The notes beneath the pieces are model-generated. The model was not told where the DNA came from. It worked only from the letters and a program-made list of their open reading frames with translations, and did not search any database. The translations under genes were made by a program, and so were the position numbers. Positions 1 to 7,373 of a DNA stretch of 8,456 bases are shown here, one piece after another. The stretch's first letter is position 1. The number at the start of each line of letters is the position of its first letter. The DNA lies in contig CAAFRW010000082.1 of NCBI GenBank assembly GCA_900765575.1, positions 1 to 8,456 on the forward strand, given 5' to 3'. This DNA is from Bacteroidaceae bacterium (GTDB lineage: Bacteria > Bacteroidota > Bacteroidia > Bacteroidales > Bacteroidaceae).

Positions 1-690
1 ATCCGTACCATGGACCCCGCCCTGCGCCGTAACATCGGGCTGCTGATAGAGGGACATGTGCAATACCAGTTTATGACTATTCGTGAGATAGAAAAATTCT
101 ACTCCGCCTTTTATCCGGGGCAGTGGCGCAAGGAGGCTTACTACGATTTGATGGATAAGTTGAAGGTGGCTCCGGGGCAGCGTATCTCGCGCATGTCGTG
201 CGGGCAGCGTTCGCAAGTAGCGTTAGGGCTGATTCTGGCACAGAATCCCGATTTATTGGTGCTGGATGATTTCTCTCTCGGACTCGACCCCGGTTACCGC
301 CGCCTGTTTGTCGATTATTTGCGCGATTATGCCCGTTCGGAAAATAAAACGGTGTTTCTTACGTCGCACATCATACAGGATATGGAGCGTTTGATTGATG
401 ATTGCATCATTATGGATTACGGGAGCATTCTTACCCAGCAACCGATAGGGGAGTTGCTCGCCCGTTTCCACCGCTACACCTGTACGGTTCCCGAAAGTTT
501 CCGCATGCCGGAGGAGGTGCCCGGCCTTTACCATCCGTCGGTTATCCGGAACAGCATGGAAACCTTCTCTTTTTTGCCGGAAACGGAGGTCAGAGAACGG
601 CTGAATGCCTTACAAGTGCCTTTTGAGGATTTAAAGTGCGAGTGTGTCAATCTGGAAGATGCCTTTATCGGCTTGACCGGGAAGTATTGA
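1..690 (+). CDS. ABC transporter ATP-binding protein, C-terminal part (5' end outside window)
   Basis: This is the nucleotide-binding subunit of an ABC transporter and would power the membrane protein encoded just downstream. The frame is open from base 1, so the Walker A region and true start lie upstream; the ATG at 10 is internal. Counting from that Met, a Q-loop-like segment (IGLLIEG, residues 9-15) has Glu where Gln is usual, as in many BcrA-like ATPases. The signature reads MSCGQ (62-66) instead of LSGGQ. Walker B is LLVLDD (82-87), with Asp in place of the catalytic Glu. The D-loop is SLGLDP (89-94), and the H-loop His is at 120 in TSH. A C-terminal extension of about 75 residues follows. 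The family is clear, but the altered motifs leave the ATPase rate uncertain. The transported substrate cannot be told from the sequence. By analogy with similar Bacteroidota and Firmicutes loci, a GntR-type regulator may lie upstream; that is inference. Confidence 0.93.
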   Translation: MRTMDPALRRNIGLLIEGHVQYQFMTIREIEKFYSAFYPGQWRKEAYYDLMDKLKVAPGQRISRMSCGQRSQVALGLILAQNPDLLVLDDFSLGLDPGYRRLFVDYLRDYARSENKTVFLTSHIIQDMERLIDDCIIMDYGSILTQQPIGELLARFHRYTCTVPESFRMPEEVPGLYHPSVIRNSMETFSFLPETEVRERLNALQVPFEDLKCECVNLEDAFIGLTGKY

Positions 691-735
691 TGAAATGAAA
701 AGAAGTGGAAGAGTGATATTAACTATTGAGAAACT

Positions 736-1404
736 ATGAATATAATCTTTTATAAAGAGTGGATTAAAACTCGCTGGTATCTGTTGTTGATGTTTGTGGT
801 AACGCTGGGATTTGCAGGTTACTCCATGATGCGCATCAATAGGGTGGTAGAGTTGAAAGGGGTGGAGCATATATGGGAAGTAATGATTTCGAAAGATGTT
901 ATCTTTATCGATTTGCTCCAGTACATCCCCGTTTTGGCAGGTATCCTGCTGGCTTTGGTACAGTTTATGCCCGAAATGTACCATAAATGTTTAAAGTTGA
1001 CGCTTCATTTGCCTTATTCGCAGTGGCGGATGATTAACTCCATGTTGTTGTATGGCTTGCTGATGCTGGCGCTTTGCTTTGCGCTGAACTACGTATGCAT
1101 GTTTGTCTATTTGCAAAAGATACTGGCACCCGAGCTTTATGCGCGGATTTTGCTCAGTGCGTTGCCGTGGTATTTGGCGGGTCTGGCTTCTTATCTGCTT
1201 TTATCCTGGATATGTTTGGAACCTACATGGAAGCGTCGCGTTTTGAATCTGGCCGTGGCTTTGCTGGTATTGCGCGTGTTTTTCCTGGCTCCGTCGGCAG
1301 AAGCTTATCATGCATTTCTGCCTTGGCTCACTGTGTATACCTTGTTGTTGGGAACGCTGTCATGGCTTTCCATCGCACGCTTTAAAGCCGGCGAACAAGA
1401 TTAG
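736..1404 (+). CDS. ABC-2-like transporter permease, six predicted membrane helices
   Basis: A 222-residue integral membrane protein, probably the membrane-spanning half of the transporter whose ATPase is encoded 45 bases upstream. Hydrophobic segments lie at about residues 15-31, 57-78, 102-124, 137-160, 167-184 and 193-214, giving six helices, the usual number for an ABC-2 type half-transporter. A short cytoplasmic-looking segment after helix 2 (about 79-99) carries charged residues followed by LTLHLPYSQWR. This resembles the conserved loop of ABC-2 permeases in which a Leu-Pro turn precedes the next helix. The ATG at 736 is chosen because it is followed at once by a basic N-terminus and the first helix. 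There is no clear Shine-Dalgarno sequence, which is normal in Bacteroides. The gene ends in TAG. The family is inferred from topology and operon position; the substrate is unknown. Confidence 0.85.
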   Translation: MNIIFYKEWIKTRWYLLLMFVVTLGFAGYSMMRINRVVELKGVEHIWEVMISKDVIFIDLLQYIPVLAGILLALVQFMPEMYHKCLKLTLHLPYSQWRMINSMLLYGLLMLALCFALNYVCMFVYLQKILAPELYARILLSALPWYLAGLASYLLLSWICLEPTWKRRVLNLAVALLVLRVFFLAPSAEAYHAFLPWLTVYTLLLGTLSWLSIARFKAGEQD

Positions 1405-1443
1405 GTTTATCCGTTTTTAGTATTAATGAATGAATAAAAGACA

Positions 1444-2472
1444 ATGAAACGTTTTAGTCAATTATTTCTATATATAACCATTGTGCTGCTTTTGCTTTGG
1501 CAACTACCGTGGTGCTACGCTTTCTTTACAGCGAAATCGTCGCAAACGCCTTTTACCCTCTACAGTAACGTGTTGGGTGATTTCTTGTTGATGGAAAATA
1601 CGGAAGGAAAGGGAATGGTGCGGCACGATGTAGCCGGAAATGTGTATACGCAGGAGCAGGTAGACAGTCTGCTCCCGTTCTTCTACGTCAGACAATTAAC
1701 AGCCGACGAGCGTTTTCCCGATACCATAGGAGGCGTGGCGGTGACACCGCGTGAAGTGCATCTCACTAATTTCTCCTTCAGGGTATCGCCGCAAGATATC
1801 AATGCAACCACCGTTCCCCTTTATCCGTTGTTGGAAAGCATGTCGAAACGGGTGGATTTAAAGATGCCGGATGATGTGTTCCGTATGACGGAGAGCGGTA
1901 TTGAATTTATAAAGATGAGTTCGAATACCCTTGATGAGGAAAAGAGCCGTCGCTATACGGAGGCATTGAAAAAGAAAGGATTTGTATTTCCCGCTTATCG
2001 GGTTGCCGGTAATCCCACCGCCCGTAAAGATTATGATGAAGGCTACTTGCTGTTGGATAACGAACGTAAACTGTTCCACTTGAAACAGATGGTGGGGCGT
2101 CCCTATGTGCGTGCCGTTTCGTTACCGGAAGGGGTGAAGCCGGAATATCTCTTTATTACGGAATTCAAGAGCCGGCTGACGTTGGGTCTCCTGACGGATA
2201 CGGAACACCGCTTATATGTATTGGATGCCAAATATGGAGTCACCCGTACAGGCATTCCCTCTTATAACCCGGAGAAGGAGTCGATGACTGTTTTCGGAAA
2301 CTTGCTGGATTGGACAGTGAATATAAAAGGAGAGACGAACGCGACCAGTTATGCATTGGATGCCGCTGATTATTCACTTCTTAAAAGTATCGACTTCCCA
2401 GTAAAGAGCAGTTCTGTACCGGGACTTCATTTTACTTCAGCTTATGATAAGTGGGTGAAACCTCGTTTTTAA
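1444..2472 (+). CDS. Membrane-anchored protein of unknown function, DUF4857-like
   Basis: A 342-residue protein and the last gene of the ABC transporter operon, 39 bases after the permease. Residues 2-3 are basic and residues about 7-28 form one hydrophobic helix. The remaining 310 or so residues are soluble and probably face the periplasm. The only cysteine (24) sits in LPWC, which is a poor lipobox, so a signal anchor is more likely than a lipoprotein. The text of the protein (the TPFTLYS segment at 35-41, the PLYPLLESMSKRVDL region at 125-139, and NPTARKDYDEGYLLLD at 190-205) matches my memory of the DUF4857 family, which is found beside ABC transporters in Bacteroides. I could not run a search. 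Two weak strand-like repeats (about 200-213 and 248-261) hint at a beta-rich fold. The function is unknown; an accessory or substrate-contact role with the transporter is inferred from context only. Confidence 0.8.
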   Translation: MKRFSQLFLYITIVLLLLWQLPWCYAFFTAKSSQTPFTLYSNVLGDFLLMENTEGKGMVRHDVAGNVYTQEQVDSLLPFFYVRQLTADERFPDTIGGVAVTPREVHLTNFSFRVSPQDINATTVPLYPLLESMSKRVDLKMPDDVFRMTESGIEFIKMSSNTLDEEKSRRYTEALKKKGFVFPAYRVAGNPTARKDYDEGYLLLDNERKLFHLKQMVGRPYVRAVSLPEGVKPEYLFITEFKSRLTLGLLTDTEHRLYVLDAKYGVTRTGIPSYNPEKESMTVFGNLLDWTVNIKGETNATSYALDAADYSLLKSIDFPVKSSSVPGLHFTSAYDKWVKPRF

Positions 2473-2506
2473 TCTGAAACTTAACTGTGCTTATTAAGAC
2501 ATGAAA

Positions 2507-2547
2507 AGAGTCCTATCATTACTCAAAGCCGAGTTTGATAGGATTCT
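2507..2547 (-). terminator. Hairpin in the convergent gap, terminator-like for the minus-strand regulator gene
   Basis: The arms at 2507-2518 (AGAGTCCTATCA) and 2536-2547 (TGATAGGATTCT) pair over 12 positions with one G-U wobble. Inside them, ACTC at 2521-2524 pairs with GAGT at 2531-2534 around a six-base loop. Read on the minus strand, the stem is followed directly by a short T run (TTTT, then C), as expected for an intrinsic terminator of the HTCS gene ending at 2621. Read on the plus strand, no T run follows, so termination of the ABC operon here would be weaker. The rest of the 148-base gap shows no gene. Confidence 0.55.
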
Positions 2548-2620
2548 ATGCTATTTGTTCGTTACAATCTGTCACTTTTTAGAGTGGACGATTTAGTTTT
2601 AGCACCCTCTTTTATTCTCC

Positions 2621-5600
2621 CTACTTTTGAGACAATACCTTTTTCTTATATTCGGTAGGCGTCATCGAATAAGCTTTCTTGAAATAACGACTGAAATAGT
2701 GCGGGTCGTTTATACCTACCATCGTGGCGATTTCCGACATACTGTATTGGTCTTCTTCTATGAGTTGTGCGGCTCGTTTCACACGCATCTGCTGGATGAA
2801 TTCAATGGGCGAAAGTCCGGTTAAGGTCTTTAGCTTCGCAAAGAAGCTGGAACGGCTCATATAGAAATTCTTGACGAGCATGTCCACGGTCAATTCTCCG
2901 TTGCCAATCTGTTGTTCCATTAGCTGAAGCAATTTATCCATAAACTTATGGTCCTGTTCCGAAAGGAACTCTTCGGCTTCTTTCTGCTCGTTCTTATTGG
3001 GGTTTACGGCTAACAGACTTTGGCAATAGAGAGCCTGAAGTTTCTTGCGTTGCATCAGCAGGTTCTCTGTGCGGGCTTTCAGGTAGGCGGCGCTGAACGG
3101 CTTGGTAATGTAGTCGTCGGCTCCCTCTTTCATAGCGTCCAACTTACTTTCTATAGCCGATTTGGCTGTGAGTAGAATAATAGGTATATGGCTGGTTTGC
3201 AGCTCGCTCTTTAATCGGGTAACCAGCTGCATTCCGTCCATAACGGGCATCATCACGTCGCTGATAATGATTTCCGGTACATATTTCTTAGCCATTTCCA
3301 GTCCGGCTTGTCCGTCGGATGCTTCCAGAATCTGGTATTCGTCTTCGAAGATGCAACGTAAGAACGAACGCATATCGCGGTTATCTTCAACAAGCAGCAC
3401 GCAGGGTGCGTTGGACGTATCCGCTTCCTGTTCCGCCGATACGGTATTTTCTTCTGTAGTAGAAACCTCTTCCGTATCCTCTGTTTCCGGATGACTGTCC
3501 TGCAATACGAATTCGGTGTCCGGTCCATAGTGGGAGCGACCCAGCTGGAAGGAGAGTTTGAAACAACTGCCTTCTCCTTCTTTACTCGTCAGAGAGATGC
3601 TGCCTCCATGCAGTTCCACCAATTCTTTCACAATAGAGAGTCCGATTCCGGTAGACGGCACTCCGAGAATAGAGGAGGAATGGAGACTGCCAAATCGGGT
3701 AAAGATATCTTTTTGCTTGTTTTGCGGAATACCGATGCCTTCATCTTTCACCTCTATATAAAGGTTCTTTTCATCTTTCTCCAGATAAATCTCTATCTGT
3801 TTGCCCGATTCGGTAAATTTGAAAGCATTGGATAGCAGATTGAACAGAATCTTCTCCAGTTTGTCGGCGTCGGCCCAGAGGTAACACTCCGGAATAGAGT
3901 GGGTAAAGGTGAACAGGATATGTTGTTCCTGTGCCAGGTGTTTGAAGTCGACCATGATTCGTGAGATAAAAGAAACCACCTCTATCTGTTCGATAGTCAG
4001 TTTCATCTTATGGCTTTGCAGCTTTCTGAAGTCCAGAATCTGGTTGACGAGTTTGAGCATCTGGTCTGTGTTCCGCTTCATCAAGGTTAGTTGTTCTTTC
4101 GCAAAAGCCGGGAGCTTTTTATTCTCCAACAAGTTCTCCAACGGCGCGGTGATAAGGGTGAGCGGAGTGCGCAAATCGTGGGAGATATCGGTAAAGAAAC
4201 GCAGTTTGATATCGGTAAGTTGTTGTTCTATATATACTTTATTCCGCAGATTGTAAAAGGTGGAGATAAGTCTCATTGCAATGTAACCGGTCAGTATCAA
4301 GGCGATGAAATAAAGCAACCAGGCCAGTGGCGTTTCCCAGAAAGAGGGAAGGATTTCGATTTCCAGCGTACGCACATTATTCACCCACACGCCGTCTCCG
4401 TTTGTAGAGCGGACGCTAAACCGGTAAGTACCCGTAGGGAGGTTCGTATAGGTAACCGCGCGCTGATTGCCCGCCTCTTTCCATTCCTTGTCGAAACCTT
4501 CCAGCTTATAAGCATAAGAAACACTGGTAGGATGCGTCATTTCCAAGGCTGCATAACGGAGGGTGAAATAGTTCTCGTCATGAGGAATTTCAATACGCTC
4601 CATGTATTCCAGATTCTTTGGTAAGATGCTGCCCTCCTGAGGTTCCATGACTTTTCCACCCAACATAAGCTGGGTAAAGATGATGGTAGGAGTGTAATCG
4701 CTTTTAGTAATCCGGTTGGGGTTGAAATGGAAAAGTCCGGCAAGGGTGAGAAATACAATTTCTCCTTTGGAACTGTATAGGGCTTCTCCTTCGTTAAAAA
4801 GAGGAGGAAAACCTATTTGTTGTTCATCCCATTTCTCTGTCTTTTTAGTGAGCAGGTTGAAACGGCTAAGTCCGCTTCCACTGGCCAACCAGAGGTTTTG
4901 TTGAGTATCTTCCTGAATAGAAAAGATGATGTCGGATTGCAAACCGTCTTCAACCGTATAGGATTTGAAGAAGATGGAACCGTTTGAATCTTCGTAAGCC
5001 TGACAAAGTCCGCCTCCGAAAGTGGCGATGTACATCGTATCGTTCGATGCGCAATAAATGTTCTGCACATTGTTGCTGCTCAGGCTATGCGGGTTGCCGG
5101 CTACACGCTGATGGAGGTTGAATTTAATTTCATCCGGTTGACGGAAGTTTTCATCAAATACGATAATGCCGTTGGAGGTTCCTACCCAGATATGACCTTT
5201 CTTGTCGGATGTGACACAATAGACTTTGTCTGCTTCCTGTATCGGATAATTCTTCAAGTCGTTGTAATAGTTGATAAAACGCAGTCCCGAAGGATGACTT
5301 TCGTCAATATAGTTTAGTCCGCCCTCATAGCCTCCTATCCATATCCGGTTCTGGCTGTCTTCATAAATATCGTACAAGTTATCGGAACTGATGCTATAAG
5401 GATTCTTTGAATCTTTGCGGAATGTTTGTATTTGGTAAGTATGCTCTCCGTTGGGCGTGGCGCAGAGTAGACCTTGCCCTTTGGTGCCAATCCATATTCG
5501 GCCTTTATGGTCTTGTTTAATGGAGTAAGCATTGCCAACATAGGTGTTTTGTTGTGGGTCGGAAGTAATTTTTCCGTCCGGTGTAAGTTTGCCTATAAAG

Positions 5601-6997
5601 TGAAATTCGGAATTGTATAGAAGAATCTCCCCTGTCTTGTTGCCTACCCATAAGTTGCCTTTTTCGTCTTGCATAAGGGTACGGAAAGTATTGTCTTCCG
5701 GCTTGTTAGGGTATTTCTTGTCGAAAACCGTTTTATGAAAAAGAGGGTTCCTTGGCGATATCTTCCCTAGCCAGCGTGAAGTGGATACCCATAGGTTATT
5801 TTGTTCATCGGAAAAGAAACGGTAATGATTATCGGAAGCATTCCACGATAGCTCTTTATTTAATTCAACAAACGGGATGATTTGTTTATTCTTATAATAA
5901 GCCAATCCTCCGTAGTATGGATAAATCCATTCGTTTCCTGTATGGTCTTCAATGACTTGCAGGTTATAAGCTTCCCGGCTTCCCCGTATGACACTCTTGA
6001 ACGGAATAAAGCGGAAGGTCTGGGTTGGTAAATCGAAGAGAACCAGTTCCGGTGCATTGGTTTCAATCCATAAAAGGTTGTTCCGGTCTAAATAAGCATT
6101 ACGTATTCCCTTAGTCTGCGGATTGGAGTGTGGAATAGGAAAATGTACGGGTTCTTGCCCTGTTTTCTGTATAAAGAATCCATCCAAAGAGGTGGCATAT
6201 ACGGTTTGAATACCGGCTTGTTTAATGTATTTGACTTTCGACGTAGCATTTATCCGGTGGATAGAGAATTGCTTTTTCTGTTTATTGTAATGCCAGACTT
6301 CGCCGTTGTCGGAACCGAATAGAACTTCTGAATAGTTTTCGTACACGGCATAGAAGCCCTGTTGCTCGCTGCCCCTTATCTGCCTTACTCCGTTCTCTCC
6401 CGGTTTCGACTGGTACAGACCGCTTTCCGATGCCAGAATCCATTCGTTTCCGGCTGCATCATCATATAAGATAATCCGTTCGGAAGATGGATTTCCTTTA
6501 CATTGAAAATGAAAATCCATACTTGTTTTTCGGGTGAGTGTATCTACCGTCATACGGACGACACGGTTATTTTTATCCTGTATCAGGACATGATTGTTTC
6601 CTAAGAGAGTGACAGAATTGGCTGTAAACTCCGGCGGTGTTTGAATCTGTTCGAATGTTTCTGTTTCAGGATTGAAGCGGCTGATATTCCCATCGTAACA
6701 GACCGCCCAGATAAATCCGGAGTTGTCTTCAGCCAAGTGCAGGATACGGTTATTGGTTAGTGAAACGTTCTTTCCCGGATGTGCTTTGTAGTTTTGAAAA
6801 TTATAGCCGTCGAATTTATTCAGGCCGTCCCAGGTAGAAAGCCAAAGAACCCCTTTATGGTCTTGAATGATGCAAGTGACTGTGTTTTGTGTCAATTCGT
6901 CATTCACCGGATAAGCAGTGATTGTAAAATCCGGTTGTGCCTGAATTGGAATCAGGCTGAATAATACAACAATGCAAAAAATAAAAGCGGCTTTCAT
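2621..6997 (-). CDS. Hybrid two-component system (HTCS) sensor-regulator
   Basis: A single 1458-residue protein that joins sensor kinase and response regulator. In Bacteroides such proteins sense glycan fragments in the periplasm and switch on polysaccharide utilization genes. A signal peptide spans residues 1-20 (SLIPIQA, then Gln). Residues about 25-765 hold repeated propeller motifs of the form D.+G.hWhGT..GL, clearest at 42-64, 346-368, 438-462, 491-513, 541-565, 592-615 and 691-714, probably forming two seven-bladed propellers. A Y_Y_Y domain lies at about 810-884 and one membrane helix at 890-911. The kinase has the phospho-accepting His940 (ISHDLRTP), N-box Asn1053/Asn1057, G1 box DEGIGIP (1085-1091) and G2 box STGIGL (1115-1120). 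An acidic linker (about 1160-1198) leads to the receiver, with E1204/D1205, phospho-accepting D1247, T1277 and K1299. An AraC-type DNA-binding domain with two helix-turn-helix units ends the protein (about 1350-1455). All catalytic residues look intact. The start at 6997 fits the signal peptide. The ligand is unknown. Confidence 0.97.
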   Translation of the reverse strand: MKAAFIFCIVVLFSLIPIQAQPDFTITAYPVNDELTQNTVTCIIQDHKGVLWLSTWDGLNKFDGYNFQNYKAHPGKNVSLTNNRILHLAEDNSGFIWAVCYDGNISRFNPETETFEQIQTPPEFTANSVTLLGNNHVLIQDKNNRVVRMTVDTLTRKTSMDFHFQCKGNPSSERIILYDDAAGNEWILASESGLYQSKPGENGVRQIRGSEQQGFYAVYENYSEVLFGSDNGEVWHYNKQKKQFSIHRINATSKVKYIKQAGIQTVYATSLDGFFIQKTGQEPVHFPIPHSNPQTKGIRNAYLDRNNLLWIETNAPELVLFDLPTQTFRFIPFKSVIRGSREAYNLQVIEDHTGNEWIYPYYGGLAYYKNKQIIPFVELNKELSWNASDNHYRFFSDEQNNLWVSTSRWLGKISPRNPLFHKTVFDKKYPNKPEDNTFRTLMQDEKGNLWVGNKTGEILLYNSEFHFIGKLTPDGKITSDPQQNTYVGNAYSIKQDHKGRIWIGTKGQGLLCATPNGEHTYQIQTFRKDSKNPYSISSDNLYDIYEDSQNRIWIGGYEGGLNYIDESHPSGLRFINYYNDLKNYPIQEADKVYCVTSDKKGHIWVGTSNGIIVFDENFRQPDEIKFNLHQRVAGNPHSLSSNNVQNIYCASNDTMYIATFGGGLCQAYEDSNGSIFFKSYTVEDGLQSDIIFSIQEDTQQNLWLASGSGLSRFNLLTKKTEKWDEQQIGFPPLFNEGEALYSSKGEIVFLTLAGLFHFNPNRITKSDYTPTIIFTQLMLGGKVMEPQEGSILPKNLEYMERIEIPHDENYFTLRYAALEMTHPTSVSYAYKLEGFDKEWKEAGNQRAVTYTNLPTGTYRFSVRSTNGDGVWVNNVRTLEIEILPSFWETPLAWLLYFIALILTGYIAMRLISTFYNLRNKVYIEQQLTDIKLRFFTDISHDLRTPLTLITAPLENLLENKKLPAFAKEQLTLMKRNTDQMLKLVNQILDFRKLQSHKMKLTIEQIEVVSFISRIMVDFKHLAQEQHILFTFTHSIPECYLWADADKLEKILFNLLSNAFKFTESGKQIEIYLEKDEKNLYIEVKDEGIGIPQNKQKDIFTRFGSLHSSSILGVPSTGIGLSIVKELVELHGGSISLTSKEGEGSCFKLSFQLGRSHYGPDTEFVLQDSHPETEDTEEVSTTEENTVSAEQEADTSNAPCVLLVEDNRDMRSFLRCIFEDEYQILEASDGQAGLEMAKKYVPEIIISDVMMPVMDGMQLVTRLKSELQTSHIPIILLTAKSAIESKLDAMKEGADDYITKPFSAAYLKARTENLLMQRKKLQALYCQSLLAVNPNKNEQKEAEEFLSEQDHKFMDKLLQLMEQQIGNGELTVDMLVKNFYMSRSSFFAKLKTLTGLSPIEFIQQMRVKRAAQLIEEDQYSMSEIATMVGINDPHYFSRYFKKAYSMTPTEYKKKVLSQK

Positions 6998-7016
6998 AGT
7001 TTTTCAGTGTATGTTG

Positions 7017-7373
7017 TTAGGGTGTGTCTTTTTCAAATCCTTTCCGGAAAGTGCAACCGTTTTTCCATTCGGAACAACCGTATGCCGTCTTTCCTTTGAT
7101 GATGGTTCCTTTTCCACAAACAGGGCACGGTTTTCCTACCAAGTTGTCCTTTACTTTACTTGCGGCAGGTTTGCGTTCTCTTTTTTTCTTTTCCGGTGCT
7201 TTTTTCTCTTCCACAGCTTCCATTACTGTTACGCGGCGGTTACTGCTGTCGCTTAATACTTGGTGTACCAAATCGCATACCATCTGTTTTAATTCTTCGA
7301 GGAATGTGCGGGCATCATAGTTCTTTTTCTCTATCTCCCGCAATTTCTTTTCCCATATACCGGTGATCTCTGC
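7017..7373 (-). pseudogene. topB: C-terminal remnant of topB after an in-frame TAG, with zinc ribbon
   Basis: This stretch continues the topB frame directly after the TAG at 7374-7376 and runs 118 codons to TAA at 7017-7019. It opens with AEITGIWEKKLREIEK, which fits the last conserved helical segment of the type IA topoisomerase core (TG.WE..L..I). A basic, low-complexity linker rich in Lys, Glu and Arg follows. Then comes a four-cysteine zinc ribbon (CPVC, then C and C six residues apart, about 7053-7127), the zf-C4_Topoisom type that helps bind single-stranded DNA. If translated separately, it would have to start at an alternative TTG at 7343 or at the first ATG at 7283; neither has an evident ribosome binding site. 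It is best read as the severed tail of topB, but a separate small protein or readthrough product is possible. Confidence 0.75.

Noticed and set aside
631..984. Minus-strand open frame of 117 codons across the ATPase-permease junction
   Set aside because: It overlaps two genes with clear protein features on the other strand and resembles no known family.
2480..2498. Short inverted repeat CTTAA/TTAAG after the third operon gene
   Set aside because: Only five pairs, all but one A-T, with no T run after it; too weak to call a terminator.
2573..2589. Possible small stem GTCACT with AGTGGAC in the convergent gap
   Set aside because: Six pairs with a bulged G; weaker than the neighbouring hairpin and expected by chance.
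3162..3494. Plus-strand open frame of 110 codons antisense to the receiver region of the HTCS
   Set aside because: Its serine-rich, low-complexity composition is what the antisense of an acidic linker and receiver gives; there is no independent support.
4091..4624. A 177-codon open frame on the plus strand inside the HTCS gene
   Set aside because: It lies wholly antisense to the Y_Y_Y and kinase region of an intact, clearly conserved protein and shows no recognisable domain.
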